64,000 nt of DNA, taken from NCBI RefSeq assembly GCF_001045435.1, contig NZ_LFNG01000004.1, forward strand, positions 62,001 through 126,000. Direction: 5' to 3'. This DNA is from Chryseobacterium koreense CCUG 49689 (GTDB lineage: Bacteria > Bacteroidota > Bacteroidia > Flavobacteriales > Weeksellaceae). The position numbers and the translations under genes are program-made. The notes beneath the pieces were generated by a model, which searched no databases, was not told the origin of the DNA, and saw only the letters and a list, made by a program, of their open reading frames with translations. Position 1 is the first letter of the stretch; each line of letters opens with the position of its first letter. Positions 24,783 through 35,074 of this stretch are shown piece after piece.

Positions 24783-25937
24783 TCAAGAGAAATCTTTCCA
24801 TCCCTGAATTTCAATTTCTTTTACTTTATAAGATTCTTCGCCTCCATAAATCAACAGTTTCCGGTCGATTTTTTCGGGATAGATCTTGGCGAAATAGTGA
24901 AGTCCTTTCAGCAGCTTTTCACTGATGGTTTTGGTCGATTTTATTTCGGCGATATCAAAACTGCCGTTTCCTTCCATAATCAGATCGATTTCGTTGCCGT
25001 TGCTGTCGCGCCAATACCAGAAGTTCTTCATTTCGTAGCGGTGGGCATTAAGTTTGTGCAATTCTGCAACAGCATAGTTTTCATAGATATTTCCGAACAG
25101 GCGGTTTTGGGTAAGTTTTTCTGCACTGTTGATGTTCAGCAGATAGCAGAGCAGACCGGTATCGCAAAAGTACAGTTTCGGACTTTTGATTATTCGCTTG
25201 TTAAAATTCTCGAAATAGGGTTCCAGCCGGAAAACAATGAAACTCGCCTCCAGAATCGACAGCCAAGATTTGGCGGTTGGCGCGGAAATTCCGCAGTCTT
25301 TTGCCAAATCCGAAATATTCAGAATCTGTCCCGTTCTCGCCGCGCAAAGCCTAAGAAACCTTCGGAAATTTGTAAGATCATGAATGTTCAGCAATTGACT
25401 TAAGTCCCTTTGAATATAAGTTTCAATATAATTTTTGTAGTAGGATGACGACGGAATTTTACGGTCGAAAATCGCAGGATAAAAACCATGTGGAATCAGC
25501 GCTTCAAAATTTTCAGGAAGTAAATCTGCCGCAGAAAGTTCCTCAAGATCAAACGGAAACAATTGAAACATCGCCACTCTTCCCGCCAAACTCTGGGTAA
25601 TATTCTCTAATAAGTGGAAGTTCTGCGAACCGGACAAAATATATTGCCCCATTATTTGGTCTTCATCCACCTTTGTTTGTAGAAAAGAAAAGAGTTTCGG
25701 AACCCTTTGCACTTCATCAAAAATCACATTGCCGGAATATTTCTCCAGAAAAGAATTGGGGTCGCTTTCTGCAACGGTTCTGATGTCGGGATTTTCAAGA
25801 TTCACATATTCAAACTCGGAAAAGCTGTTTTTCAGCATCGTTGTTTTCCCCGATTGTCTTGGTCCGTTAATGGCAATAATCGGATAGAGTTTTAGATATT
25901 GATTTATGATTTTTACAAGTTGTCTCAAAATCGACAT
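24783..25937 (-). CDS. AAA ATPase with DUF4143 domain
   Basis: 384 residues from the ATG at 25937. Walker A is GPRQSGKTT (25-33), Walker B NVIFDEVQR, and the sensor region ILSGSQNFHLLE. The C-terminal DUF4143 part contains EIDLIM...IAEIKS, which fits a PD-(D/E)xK nuclease core. Such ATPases are common, patchily distributed and of unknown function in Bacteroidota and archaea. The gene is enclosed on both sides by 22-nt-period direct repeats, suggesting an acquired unit with its own binding sites. An in-frame upstream ATG (25979) would lie inside the repeat region. Confidence 0.85.
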   Translation of the reverse strand: MSILRQLVKIINQYLKLYPIIAINGPRQSGKTTMLKNSFSEFEYVNLENPDIRTVAESDPNSFLEKYSGNVIFDEVQRVPKLFSFLQTKVDEDQIMGQYILSGSQNFHLLENITQSLAGRVAMFQLFPFDLEELSAADLLPENFEALIPHGFYPAIFDRKIPSSSYYKNYIETYIQRDLSQLLNIHDLTNFRRFLRLCAARTGQILNISDLAKDCGISAPTAKSWLSILEASFIVFRLEPYFENFNKRIIKSPKLYFCDTGLLCYLLNINSAEKLTQNRLFGNIYENYAVAELHKLNAHRYEMKNFWYWRDSNGNEIDLIMEGNGSFDIAEIKSTKTISEKLLKGLHYFAKIYPEKIDRKLLIYGGEESYKVKEIEIQGWKDFS

Positions 25938-25976
25938 AATATATTGTATTTCAATACAAATATAAAATAAAATTTT

Positions 25977-26056
25977 CAATTTACATAAAAAATATTTTCA
26001 ATTTGCATAAAATATTTCTTCAATTTACATAGAATTTATTTTCAATCTGCATACCG
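25977..26056. repeat. Right array of 22-nt repeats next to the DUF4143 ATPase
   Basis: Four units begin at 25977, 25999, 26021 and 26043, spaced exactly 22 nt. Cores are CAATTTACATAA, CAATTTGCATAA, CAATTTACATAG and CAATCTGCATAC. Unit order resembles the left array, including an ...ACATAG unit before the last. The array begins 40 bp upstream of the ATPase start. The rest of the gap to 26296 shows no gene. Confidence 0.85.
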
Positions 26057-26296
26057 CAATCCTTCCAGGATTAGTAAAAGAATCCTGCAATTCTAATTCT
26101 TTAGTTCTTGCAATCCATTTTTTATTTTGATGAAAAAACTTTTTATTCTTAAATCAGCAAAAGTCAGAAATCTCAGGTGACTTGGGTGTTAAAGAAAATA
26201 TCTCTTGTTGCTTTGGCTAAATAAAATATTTCGTGTATTTGTGGCAGGAAATAGGCGTATTTTCCGTAATTTTACCCTTCAAAATTTCTAATAAAA

Positions 26297-27904
26297 ATGG
26301 CATTCAATTACGCGGAACCTTTCCAGATCCAGAAAGACGATACCCAGTACAAAAAACTCACTTCAGATTACATAAAAATTGAACAACTCGGCGACCGGGA
26401 AATCCTCACCGTAGATCCTAAAGGTTTGGAACTATTGGCCGAAAAAGCGATGGAAGACGTTTCCTTCATGCTTCGTTCGGCACATTTGCAGAGTTTAAGA
26501 AATATCATTGAAGATCCTGAAGCAACCGATAACGACCGTTTTGTGGCGTACAACCTTTTGCAGAATGCCGCAGTTGCGGTAGAAGGCGCGCTTCCTTCCT
26601 GCCAGGATACGGGAACAGCAATCTGCGTTGCCAAAAAAGGAGAAAATGTTTACACCGGAGTTGATGACGCCGAACATTTAAGCCAGGGAATTTACAATAC
26701 ATTTCATAATAAGAATTTAAGATATTCCCAAGTCGTTCCTTTAACAATGTTTGATGAAAAAAATTCGGGTTCCAACCTTCCGGCGCAGATTGATATTTAT
26801 GCTAAGAAAGGAGATTCCTACGAGTTTTTATTCTTAACGAAAGGCGGCGGTTCCGCCAATAAAACCTTCCTTTACCAAAAGACAAAATCGTTACTCAATG
26901 AAAAATCTTTAACGGAATGGATCAAAACTTCCATCCTTGATTTGGGAACTGCGGCTTGTCCACCGTATCACTTGGCTTTGGTCATCGGCGGAACTTCTGC
27001 AGAAGCTACAATGGCTGCCGTGAAAAAAGCATCCGCAAAATATTACGACAACCTGCCCACAACGGGCGATGAAACCGGACGCGCTTTCCGGGATTTGGAA
27101 TGGGAGAAAAAGATCCAGAAAATTTGCCAGGAATCCGCTATCGGAGCACAGTTCGGCGGAAAATATCTAACACACGATGTTCGGGTGATCCGTTTGCCAA
27201 GACATGCAGCGAGTTGTCCCGTTGGAATGGGCGTTTCGTGTTCCGCGGATCGAAATATTAAGGCGAAAATCACCAAAGATGGAATTTTCTTGGAGCAACT
27301 GGAAACCAATCCAGCAAGATTTTTACCCGAAACTCCACCTCACCTGGAAAAAGCCGTAGAAATCGATTTGAATAAACCGATGCCGGAAATCCTTGCCGAA
27401 CTTTCAAAATATCCAATCAAGACCCGCCTGAAACTGAACGGAACGCTGATTGTAGCGAGAGATATCGCCCACGCCAAAATCAAAGAGCTTTTAGATGCCG
27501 GAAAACCGATGCCGGAATATTTTAAAAACCACCCGATTTATTACGCCGGACCTGCAAAAACCCCGGAAGGAATGCCTTCAGGAAGTTTCGGGCCAACTAC
27601 TGCCGGAAGAATGGATGTGTATGTGGACGAATTTCAAAGCCATGGCGGAAGTATGGTGATGCTTGCCAAAGGAAACCGCAGCAAAGACGTGACCGATGCC
27701 TGCAAAAAACACGGCGGTTTCTACCTTGGTTCCATTGGCGGACCTGCTGCAATTTTGGCCAAAGAAAACATCAAATCGGTAGAAGTGGTTGATTTTGAAG
27801 AACTGGGAATGGAAGCGGTGAGAAAAATTGAAGTGAAAGATTTCCCTGCATTCATCATCACCGATGATAAAGGGAATGACTTTTTTGCGAGTATCTCCCA
27901 CTAA
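26297..27904 (+). CDS. Class I fumarate hydratase (Fe-S dependent)
   Basis: 535 residues, N-terminal plus C-terminal domains fused as in FumA/FumB. Candidate cluster cysteines lie in SCQDTGTA, in GTAACPPYH and near [13 protein letters not shown], and the C-terminal half has [22 protein letters not shown]. It catalyses fumarate to malate with an oxygen-sensitive 4Fe-4S cluster. Having it beside fumC gives an iron-dependent and an iron-independent version, a usual backup under oxidative or iron stress. It is transcribed from the intergenic side of the ATPase repeats. Confidence 0.94.
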   Translation: MAFNYAEPFQIQKDDTQYKKLTSDYIKIEQLGDREILTVDPKGLELLAEKAMEDVSFMLRSAHLQSLRNIIEDPEATDNDRFVAYNLLQNAAVAVEGALPSCQDTGTAICVAKKGENVYTGVDDAEHLSQGIYNTFHNKNLRYSQVVPLTMFDEKNSGSNLPAQIDIYAKKGDSYEFLFLTKGGGSANKTFLYQKTKSLLNEKSLTEWIKTSILDLGTAACPPYHLALVIGGTSAEATMAAVKKASAKYYDNLPTTGDETGRAFRDLEWEKKIQKICQESAIGAQFGGKYLTHDVRVIRLPRHAASCPVGMGVSCSADRNIKAKITKDGIFLEQLETNPARFLPETPPHLEKAVEIDLNKPMPEILAELSKYPIKTRLKLNGTLIVARDIAHAKIKELLDAGKPMPEYFKNHPIYYAGPAKTPEGMPSGSFGPTTAGRMDVYVDEFQSHGGSMVMLAKGNRSKDVTDACKKHGGFYLGSIGGPAAILAKENIKSVEVVDFEELGMEAVRKIEVKDFPAFIITDDKGNDFFASISH

Positions 27905-27971
27905 ACATTCTAGGTTTGAAAAACAGGAAAGTTTAAAATCATTTTAAATTAGAAAAATCCACTTCAAAACT

Positions 27972-28002
27972 TTTGCTTGAAAGGAAAATTGTCATACTTT
28001 TG
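27972..28002 (+). promoter_or_regulatory. Promoter of the 93-residue membrane protein gene
   Basis: TTTG (27972-27975), a 19-bp spacer and TACTTTTG (27995-28002) fit the Bacteroidota consensus, 17 bp upstream of the ATG at 28019. Confidence 0.65.
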
Positions 28003-28018
28003 CCTAAAATCTGAATAA

Positions 28019-28300
28019 ATGCTAACGATTCTATCATCATTCTGGCCGTTTTACCAATTTCTTTGGACCGTTTATTTCGTCATCATGTTCCTTATCGGAT
28101 TCTGGTGTATCTTCATGTTTTTTGGATTCATCATCCCACTTTGGCTGACATCCGGATTAATGGAATACTTCGGGAAAACAAAACCATTTGATCCAGAAGA
28201 TGTGAGAAGAAAAACTTTGCCAGAACAGGGAGCAGAAATTATTTTCAGCAACCCGAAAGGAAATGGTCCTTTCCTGCATACCGATCACGGTCATCACTAG
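28019..28300 (+). CDS. Small membrane protein, unknown function
   Basis: 93 residues. Two hydrophobic stretches (about 5-42, very rich in Phe/Trp, and 38-50) are followed by a soluble tail ending in HTDHGHH, a histidine-rich end that could bind metal. I do not recognise the family. It has its own promoter and a terminator 65 bp downstream, so it is probably a real monocistronic gene. Confidence 0.65.
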   Translation: MLTILSSFWPFYQFLWTVYFVIMFLIGFWCIFMFFGFIIPLWLTSGLMEYFGKTKPFDPEDVRRKTLPEQGAEIIFSNPKGNGPFLHTDHGHH

Positions 28301-28364
28301 TTGATGTCACTGCATTCCCGCCTAATTTCCGGGAAATGTGGTCACAAAGCAAAACAATATATTT

Positions 28365-28402
28365 AAAATCAGTTTCTGAATTTCAGAAGCTGATTTTTTT
28401 TT
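28365..28402 (+). terminator. Terminator behind the 93-residue gene
   Basis: AATCAGTTTCTGAA pairs with TTCAGAAGCTGATT (one mismatch), followed by T9. Confidence 0.85.
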
Positions 28403-28500
28403 CACTTTAGCTTTAAAACAAATTACCGGAGTCTGAATTATAATTCCGATAAAGACGGGTTTCCACTTATCAGCAAACAAGTTATTTGTCTGTTTTTTCC

Positions 28501-28508
28501 TACCTTTG
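28501..28508 (+). promoter_or_regulatory. Candidate -7 box for prfA
   Basis: TACCTTTG fits TAnnTTTG, 21 bp upstream of the prfA ATG. Confidence 0.55.
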
Positions 28509-28528
28509 CACCCACAAATTCCAAGGAA

Positions 28529-29614
28529 ATGTCAAAGTCACTTATTCCAAAATTAGAAGCCATCAAGCAGCGTTACAACGAGGTTGCCGATTTGATTATT
28601 CAACCCGACGTCATCTCTGACCAGAAAAGGTATTCCTCATTAAATAAGGAATATAGCGATCTTGGGAAAATTGTGGCTGTTTTTGACCAATACAAACAGG
28701 CTTTGAACACCATAGAGGAATCAGATGAAATTATCGCAGACGGTTCCGACAAAGATTTTGTGGAGCTCGCCAAAATTGAAAAGAACGAGGCCATCGAGAA
28801 AATTCCCGGATTGGAAGAGGAGTTGAAAATCCTTTTAATCCCGAAAGATCCGGCAGACGATAAAAACGTGATCGTGGAACTTCGTGCAGGAACCGGCGGT
28901 GATGAAGCCGCAATTTTTGTGGAAGATGTGTACCGAGCTTATGCCATGTACTTTAAATCGAAAGGCTGGAAACACGAAATCACAGATTCCAATGAAGCTT
29001 CGAAAGGTTATAAAGAATTGATTTTAAAGGTGGAAGGAGACGGAGTTTATGGAATTATGAAATTCGAATCCGGTGTTCACCGCGTGCAGCGGGTTCCGGA
29101 AACCGAATCACAGGGAAGGGTCCACACTTCTGCAATTACCGTTGCGGTTTTGCCGGAAGCTGAAGAAGTAGATTTTGAGCTAAATCCCGCAGATATCGAA
29201 ATGCAGACTTCGCGTTCCGGAGGAGCTGGTGGACAAAACGTGAACAAGGTGGAAACAAAAGTCCAGCTCACTCACAAACCTTCTGGATTGGTGGTGGTTT
29301 GTCAGCAGGCGCGTTCTCAGTTGGCAAACCGTGAATTGGCCATGGAAATGCTTAGAACAAAATTATACGATATCGAACTTCAAAAAGTTCAGGGAGATGT
29401 CGCCGCTCAAAGAAAATCTATGGTTTCCACAGGGGACCGTTCGGCAAAAATCAAAACCTACAATTATCCGCAGGGAAGAGTGACCGATCACCGAATCAAC
29501 AAGTCGATCTATAACCTGGATGCCTACATGAATGGAGATATGCAGGAAATGTTCGATGCCGTAATCATGGCAGAAAATGCCGAGAAAATGAAAGGCGAGG
29601 AGGAAAACTATTAA
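28529..29614 (+). CDS. prfA: Peptide chain release factor 1
   Basis: 361 residues. The ribosome-catalytic GGQ is at 234-236 ([11 protein letters not shown]). The N-terminal coiled domain and codon-recognition region precede it, and [11 protein letters not shown] is the conserved family stretch before the GGQ domain. RF1 releases peptides at UAA and UAG. The length is standard. It has its own promoter box and a shared terminator with the convergent DUF5686 gene. Confidence 0.96.
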   Translation: MSKSLIPKLEAIKQRYNEVADLIIQPDVISDQKRYSSLNKEYSDLGKIVAVFDQYKQALNTIEESDEIIADGSDKDFVELAKIEKNEAIEKIPGLEEELKILLIPKDPADDKNVIVELRAGTGGDEAAIFVEDVYRAYAMYFKSKGWKHEITDSNEASKGYKELILKVEGDGVYGIMKFESGVHRVQRVPETESQGRVHTSAITVAVLPEAEEVDFELNPADIEMQTSRSGGAGGQNVNKVETKVQLTHKPSGLVVVCQQARSQLANRELAMEMLRTKLYDIELQKVQGDVAAQRKSMVSTGDRSAKIKTYNYPQGRVTDHRINKSIYNLDAYMNGDMQEMFDAVIMAENAEKMKGEEENY

Positions 29615-29640
29615 GATTAGGATTTTAGGAATATAAAATT

Positions 29641-29668
29641 GAACTGCTTTCTTGGCGGTTCTTTTTTT
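29641..29668. terminator. Terminator between prfA and the DUF5686 gene
   Basis: GAACTGC pairs with GCGGTTC (one G-U pair) around a short loop, with T7 on the plus strand. Confidence 0.75.
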
Positions 29669-32216
29669 ATAGCCTGATTTGTACCGAAAACTTCATCCTA
29701 AATTTCGGGGGCGGTTCATGATTTGTAACGGTTTCCAGATGGCTCAACCGATGAATAAAGTCAATTCGTACGAAGCGGAAAATATTTGAAATCCCATAAC
29801 CCACTTCCATAAATGGCTGATTGTTCAAGCTGCGTTGCACGAAATGGTCCGAACCCATTCCTTGCACAAAATCCGGATTAAGCTCGCCAATCAGATAGTT
29901 GAAAGTAACGTGGTTTCGCCAGTTCAGCTTTTTAATGAGTGGAATACTGTTGGTCAATAAACCTTCCAGGTTTTGGGTGTATTGCATTGACGCATATTTA
30001 TTGCTCACAAATTCGAAAAAATGCATCGTATTGAAAGCATATTTATTGTAGAACAAAAACGAGTTTCCCAAATGGTTTTCCAGCAAAGGATAAGGAACTT
30101 TGTCCGGAATAATTCCTCCGGTCAAGGAATATTCACCTCTACCCAAAATCCCCATTGGAATAATTTGCTGAATATTTAAACTGAATTTATTGTAATCAAA
30201 ATCGCTTCCGAAAATTCCCTTGATTCCTCTGGTATAGCGGAAAGTCACGGTTGGATTATACACATTGTCCTTTAAGTTCAACTGTTTGTTGTTGCGGGTC
30301 TGAAGAATTCTTCTCCCGGGACGCCAAATGGTTTCGGCAATGATTTCGGTAGTTTTGAAATTTTGGATTTCTGCATTCCCGTCTTCAGAAAATGAAAAAG
30401 GAAAAAGAGGGTCGAAATTAAAATGCTTGAAAGTGATTTTCTCGGTCAAAGTCTTCAAAACATCGGTCTGAAAATAGGCTTGGTAATTATCTTGCCAAAA
30501 AGGTCGTCGCAACCTCATTTTTCCATTTTTGGTGAAGGAATCGAAAATATTGTTCCTGCGCATCGAGTAATCTTCATACATAAAGGCAACCTGTCCCAAA
30601 TCGTGAAAATAGCTGATTCCTGCTTGAGTCCAAGGTTCCCGTGAAAAAATATAGTCCACGTTTGCGCCATATTTAAAATCTTGATCTTTGAAGCCGTAAC
30701 TCAGGTAGCCGCCCAAAATCCATTTCTTGCTAAAATCCTGGTTGGTCCTGAAACCTGCCCGCAGTCGAAGTCCTTCATAATCATTGTAGCCAATCGTGTA
30801 CAGATAGGGCCCGAAACTCACTTTTCCAGCTTTGTAGTAGCCATTTGTGATTAAATCGATGATGTCCAGATAAGTTCTCACCGACGGAAGGTTTTTCGCC
30901 TGCGCGATCATTCCGTACATTTTCTTTTCGGCGGTGGTCAGCGAATCGTGGCGGCTTTTGTTCCAGAATGCTTCGTCCTTTTCGGAGGCATCGTCCAGCA
31001 CCACCATTTCCTTGTTGAATTTGGAATCTTCGATTGGTTTATTAACTTCAATATCTTTTGCGGAAGAGTAATATTTCAGAAAAATTCCCACGCTTTCCTT
31101 GCCGGGTTTCGCGGTTTCCACAATGACCCTTGTCTTCGCAGGAAACCAGCTTTCAGCATCCGGCAGATAATTCATTTCCTGCTGAATCCTCAGATTATTG
31201 ATAAAGTTTAAATTCGCACTGGGCATCACCTTTGCGTCAGTTCTGTACAGCGCGTAATCCCCGTGCGCTATGAGCATTGTCCCCTCAAAAGCCAGATCAG
31301 ATTCTCTTTTTGGCTTAAAGTTGATTCGGTAGTATCCCAGATTGTCGATCTGCACGTTTCGGTCAACCAAATCGTAATCATAAAGCAGTTTGAAATTGTC
31401 ATTTACCGGTGAAAGAAAATCCTTCCCCAGAATCCGGATATAGTTTTGGTAAAAATTATATTTAATGAAAGTGGAAGTCAAAAGTTGTGAAAACATGCTT
31501 CCGTCCTCGATTCCGATTCCCTCCACCTTTGTTTTTTTGATGAATTCCGCAGTATTGTGCGGATTTTTTCTAAAGTAGTAATCCGATAAGTTTTCCGAGA
31601 TGAAAATGGGCATCACCGGTTTTCCGTCCTCACCGGAAACATCTTTTGTGGCATCCATAATTCCGCGAATGTCTTTGAAAACCTTTCTTTTTTCTAACTT
31701 TTTCCCGAAGTTACTCATCGAGATTTCCATTCGGCTGTAATTTTCGTAGGAATAAAATTCTAGCTTATCGGGATTATTTTTCGGTTTGTTGGCAACCACT
31801 TTTTCCAGGATTTCCCAAGCAGGATTTGCGTATTTTTTCTTTCTTTTGATAAGGATTCCTTCAATATTTTTCGTTTTGGGTTTACTTTTTTTGGGGTCAA
31901 TGGGCGTAATACTCAAATTCAATTCGTCTGCAAAACCCTCTTGAAGGAAAATACTTTTAGGCAAAAACTCGTCGAATTTCACCACTAAAGAATCGGGTTT
32001 GCTTTCATACAGAATTTCATAGAAACCATCGAAATCCGTAGTGGTGGATTTCTTGTCACCCTTTGAATCAACAGTGTAAACGGGCACAAAAGCCATCGCT
32101 TCGCCGTTTTGCGCATTGATGACTTTCCCCTTTAGTGTTTTTTGCTGCGCGAACAAACCTGCAGAAAATAGCAGAAAAATCGTCGGTAAAAATCGTTTAG
32201 TAGAGATGCTTATCAT
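29667..32216 (-). CDS. DUF5686 outer-membrane protein with carboxypeptidase-like domain
   Basis: 849 residues. A signal peptide (ending FAQQ near residue 25) is followed by a CarboxypepD_reg-like beta domain (KTLKGKVINAQNGEAMAFVPV), then a region with KPKNNPDKLEFYSYENYSR and a long C-terminal half with many amphipathic strands ending MKFSVQIRL. This fits the DUF5686 surface/outer-membrane family of Bacteroidota. Function unknown. It is monocistronic and convergent with prfA. Confidence 0.85.
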   Translation of the reverse strand: MISISTKRFLPTIFLLFSAGLFAQQKTLKGKVINAQNGEAMAFVPVYTVDSKGDKKSTTTDFDGFYEILYESKPDSLVVKFDEFLPKSIFLQEGFADELNLSITPIDPKKSKPKTKNIEGILIKRKKKYANPAWEILEKVVANKPKNNPDKLEFYSYENYSRMEISMSNFGKKLEKRKVFKDIRGIMDATKDVSGEDGKPVMPIFISENLSDYYFRKNPHNTAEFIKKTKVEGIGIEDGSMFSQLLTSTFIKYNFYQNYIRILGKDFLSPVNDNFKLLYDYDLVDRNVQIDNLGYYRINFKPKRESDLAFEGTMLIAHGDYALYRTDAKVMPSANLNFINNLRIQQEMNYLPDAESWFPAKTRVIVETAKPGKESVGIFLKYYSSAKDIEVNKPIEDSKFNKEMVVLDDASEKDEAFWNKSRHDSLTTAEKKMYGMIAQAKNLPSVRTYLDIIDLITNGYYKAGKVSFGPYLYTIGYNDYEGLRLRAGFRTNQDFSKKWILGGYLSYGFKDQDFKYGANVDYIFSREPWTQAGISYFHDLGQVAFMYEDYSMRRNNIFDSFTKNGKMRLRRPFWQDNYQAYFQTDVLKTLTEKITFKHFNFDPLFPFSFSEDGNAEIQNFKTTEIIAETIWRPGRRILQTRNNKQLNLKDNVYNPTVTFRYTRGIKGIFGSDFDYNKFSLNIQQIIPMGILGRGEYSLTGGIIPDKVPYPLLENHLGNSFLFYNKYAFNTMHFFEFVSNKYASMQYTQNLEGLLTNSIPLIKKLNWRNHVTFNYLIGELNPDFVQGMGSDHFVQRSLNNQPFMEVGYGISNIFRFVRIDFIHRLSHLETVTNHEPPPKFRMKFSVQIRL

Positions 32217-32310
32217 TTGGTTCGGCAGTAAGCAAACTTACAAAAATTGGTTTAAACAATTTATGCTTTTTTAAATTTTCGTAACTTTACTTGCTATAAA
32301 TATCCAATTG

Positions 32311-34428
32311 ATGCGCCAAAAAATCCAAAATCAAGCCCCAGATTTCAATATCGATATCGAAGGTCAGCTTCCCTATTTTTTTGAGAAGGACGGACTTGAA
32401 ATGAAGACTTCGTACTCAGCACTAGATTCACAAACCATTACAGATCAGGAATATTCCGCCGGAATCGCACCCTATTTGAGAGGTCCCTATTCCACCATGT
32501 ATGTCCAAAAACCCTGGACAATCCGTCAGTATGCAGGATTTTCAACTGCTGAAGAATCCAATGCCTTTTATCGACGAAATTTGGCGGCGGGCCAAAAAGG
32601 ACTTTCCGTGGCATTCGATTTGGCGACCCATCGCGGTTACGATTCCGATCATTCAAGAGTAGTAGGAGATGTAGGAAAAGCAGGTGTTGCCATTGATTCT
32701 GTGGAGGACATGAAGATTTTGTTCAACGAAATTCCTTTGGATGAAATTTCAGTTTCCATGACGATGAACGGCGCAGTTTTGCCGATTTTGTCATTCTACA
32801 TCGTGGCTGCGGAAGAACAGGGAGTTTCCCAGGAAAAACTTTCAGGAACCATTCAAAACGATATTTTGAAGGAGTTCATGGTTCGGAATACTTACATTTA
32901 TCCGCCTACACCTTCCATGAAAATCATTGCGGATATTTTTGAATATACCTCGAAAAATATCCCAAAATTCAACTCCATTTCAATTTCCGGTTACCACATG
33001 CAGGAAGCGGGCGCAACACCTGTTTTGGAAATGGCATATACTTTAGCCGATGGTTTGGAATACGTGAGAACCGGAATCAAAGCCGGACTGAACATTGACG
33101 ATTTTGCGCCGAGACTGTCGTTTTTCTGGGCGATCGGAATGAACCATTTCATGGAGATTGCAAAAATGAGGGCCGCTCGCTTTATCTGGGCGGATCTGTT
33201 GACGCAATTCAATCCTAAAAACCAGAAATCTTTGGCTTTAAGGACCCATTCGCAAACTTCCGGTTGGTCTTTGACGGAGCAGGAACCATTTAACAACATT
33301 ACCCGAACCGCGATTGAAGCGCTGTCTTCAGCTTTGGGTGGAACACAGTCTCTGCACACCAATGCATTAGATGAGGCGATTGCTTTACCAACCGATTATT
33401 CCGCAAAAATTGCAAGAAATACCCAAATCATCTTACAGCAGGAAAGTGGAATTTGCGATGTGGTAGATCCGATGGGAGGAAGTCATCTGGTGGAAACACT
33501 TACCCAGCAAATGATTGATGAAGCCATGGAATTCATCGATGAGGTGGAACAGGAAGGCGGAATGACCAAGGCGATCGAAGCGGGAATTCCAAAAATGCGG
33601 ATCGAGGAAGCCGCAGCAAAAAAACAAGCGAAAATCGATAGTGGCGAAGAATTCATTATCGGGGTAAATTCCTTTAAATCAAATCTTAAGCAAATGGAAT
33701 TGGAGATTTTGGATATCGACAATTCCGAAGTCCGAAGAAAACAGATCGAAAGGTTAAACCAAATCAAAGCCGCTAGAAATCCGGAAAAAGTTGCTGAAAT
33801 TCTAAATAGATTGAGGGCAGCAGCAAAAACCGGAACCGGGAATCTTTTGGAAATCTGCATCGAAGCTGCAAGAAGAAGAGTGACTTTGGGTGAAATGAGC
33901 GATGCGATGGAAGAAAGTTTCGGCAGATATAAAGCAAATATCAGAACAATCCAAGGAGTATATGCAATGAATGCAGATAAAAATAAGTATTTCCAAAAAG
34001 CGGTTTCTTTAACCCAAAAATTTGAGGACCATGAAGGAAGACGACCGAGGATCATGGTCGCAAAAATGGGGCAGGACGGACATGACCGCGGTGCAAAAGT
34101 GGTGGCAACAGCATTTGCCGATATGGGATTTGATGTGGACGTGGCGCCACTTTTCCAAACTCCGGAAGAAGTCGCCAAACAGGCGGTGGAAAACGACATC
34201 CATATTTTGGGGGTCTCCTCTTTGGCTGCAGGACACAAAACCCTGGTTCCACAAGTGGTGACGGAACTGAAAAAACTCGGTGCGGATGATATTACGATCG
34301 TGGTTGGTGGCGTAATTCCACAGCAGGATTACGATTTCCTTTTTGCAAATGGAGCAGATTTTATTTTTGGTCCGGGAACTAATCTGCCGCAGTCTGCTTG
34401 TGAGATTTTGGAGAGATTTTTAGGTTGA
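32311..34428 (+). CDS. scpA: Methylmalonyl-CoA mutase, large subunit
   Basis: 705 residues from the ATG at 32311 (an in-frame TTG lies one codon before). The N-terminal TIM barrel shows RPYSTMY-like substrate residues in [22 protein letters not shown], and the C-terminal cobalamin domain carries DGHDRG with the cobalt-ligand His591. It interconverts methylmalonyl-CoA and succinyl-CoA. The small subunit, usually encoded next door, is not in this window. A strong hairpin follows immediately. Confidence 0.94.
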   Translation: MRQKIQNQAPDFNIDIEGQLPYFFEKDGLEMKTSYSALDSQTITDQEYSAGIAPYLRGPYSTMYVQKPWTIRQYAGFSTAEESNAFYRRNLAAGQKGLSVAFDLATHRGYDSDHSRVVGDVGKAGVAIDSVEDMKILFNEIPLDEISVSMTMNGAVLPILSFYIVAAEEQGVSQEKLSGTIQNDILKEFMVRNTYIYPPTPSMKIIADIFEYTSKNIPKFNSISISGYHMQEAGATPVLEMAYTLADGLEYVRTGIKAGLNIDDFAPRLSFFWAIGMNHFMEIAKMRAARFIWADLLTQFNPKNQKSLALRTHSQTSGWSLTEQEPFNNITRTAIEALSSALGGTQSLHTNALDEAIALPTDYSAKIARNTQIILQQESGICDVVDPMGGSHLVETLTQQMIDEAMEFIDEVEQEGGMTKAIEAGIPKMRIEEAAAKKQAKIDSGEEFIIGVNSFKSNLKQMELEILDIDNSEVRRKQIERLNQIKAARNPEKVAEILNRLRAAAKTGTGNLLEICIEAARRRVTLGEMSDAMEESFGRYKANIRTIQGVYAMNADKNKYFQKAVSLTQKFEDHEGRRPRIMVAKMGQDGHDRGAKVVATAFADMGFDVDVAPLFQTPEEVAKQAVENDIHILGVSSLAAGHKTLVPQVVTELKKLGADDITIVVGGVIPQQDYDFLFANGADFIFGPGTNLPQSACEILERFLG

Positions 34429-34434
34429 TGGAGC

Positions 34435-34461
34435 GTTGTTAGCGCTAGAAGCGCTAACAAC
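34435..34461. terminator. Perfect 11-bp hairpin between convergent genes
   Basis: GTTGTTAGCGC (34435-34445), loop TAGAA and GCGCTAACAAC (34451-34461). It follows the mutase stop by 6 bp and overlaps the stop codon of the convergent metalloprotease gene. There is no long T tract on either strand, so the terminator role is likely but not certain. Confidence 0.6.
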
Positions 34462-34963
34462 ACTTAGCAAGTAAGTTTTCAACCTCCGTTTTTTGCGCCG
34501 CATATTTCTTTTGCAGCTCAGAATTTTCACCCATTCTTCGGTAATATTCCAATGCTTTCTCACCGAAAAATTTCTTGTGAAAATCCGAAACATCAGGAAT
34601 ATTGGGGAATACTTTGTGGAACAACATTTCGTAATAGGCCTGAAATTCCCTTTCGTTTTTGTCATCTACCAAGGTTTCGGGTGCTTTTTGGCGCACGTGC
34701 AGCATTTCATGGGCAACCATATTTGCCACCAGATTCAAATCGAAATCGAAAAGGTTCCTTGGAATCATCACCATCTGCTTTCCACCGAGTTCACCTTCGG
34801 TAGTCAGAAGCATCCTATTGGGTTCCAGCTCCGGACGAAAACCGAAACCTGTGAAATTCTCGGTCTCCAAACCGAGACTGCGGATGAGGAAATTCGCCGC
34901 GTCGAGGATTTGATCGTGGGATTTGTAAGCGTTGATATGGGCGGAGATATTTTCAAGATTCAT
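34454..34963 (-). CDS. Small HEMLH-motif metalloprotease-like protein
   Basis: 169 residues from the ATG at 34963. The zinc-binding motif HEMLH occurs in NMVAHEMLHVRQKAP, and NEREFQAYYE downstream could supply the third ligand (Glu), as in gluzincin-type peptidases. No signal peptide is seen, so it is cytoplasmic. I do not recognise a named family. The last residues (AKCC) are encoded by the hairpin shared with the mutase gene. Confidence 0.65.
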   Translation of the reverse strand: MNLENISAHINAYKSHDQILDAANFLIRSLGLETENFTGFGFRPELEPNRMLLTTEGELGGKQMVMIPRNLFDFDLNLVANMVAHEMLHVRQKAPETLVDDKNEREFQAYYEMLFHKVFPNIPDVSDFHKKFFGEKALEYYRRMGENSELQKKYAAQKTEVENLLAKCC

Positions 34964-35074
34964 GCTATAAAAATAACTGTTTTCCTTTATTCCCAAAAAA
35001 TGCCACGATTGCACAATTAAATATCCGTGCATTCGTGGCAAATGATTGTTATTTAGTTCGTAGAATTCCGTAAA

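Noticed and set aside
24732-25403. Forward ORF of 223 codons
   Set aside because: It lies antisense to the DUF4143 ATPase, whose motifs are clear; the forward translation shows no domain features.
24679-26056. CRISPR array
   Set aside because: The 22-nt units are back to back with no spacers, are diverged, and no cas genes are present.
33483-34238. Reverse ORF of 251 codons
   Set aside because: Antisense shadow of the methylmalonyl-CoA mutase gene; low-complexity Ser/Phe-rich translation.
34493-35020. Forward ORF of 175 codons
   Set aside because: Antisense to the HEMLH metalloprotease gene, which has the coherent motif and a normal start.
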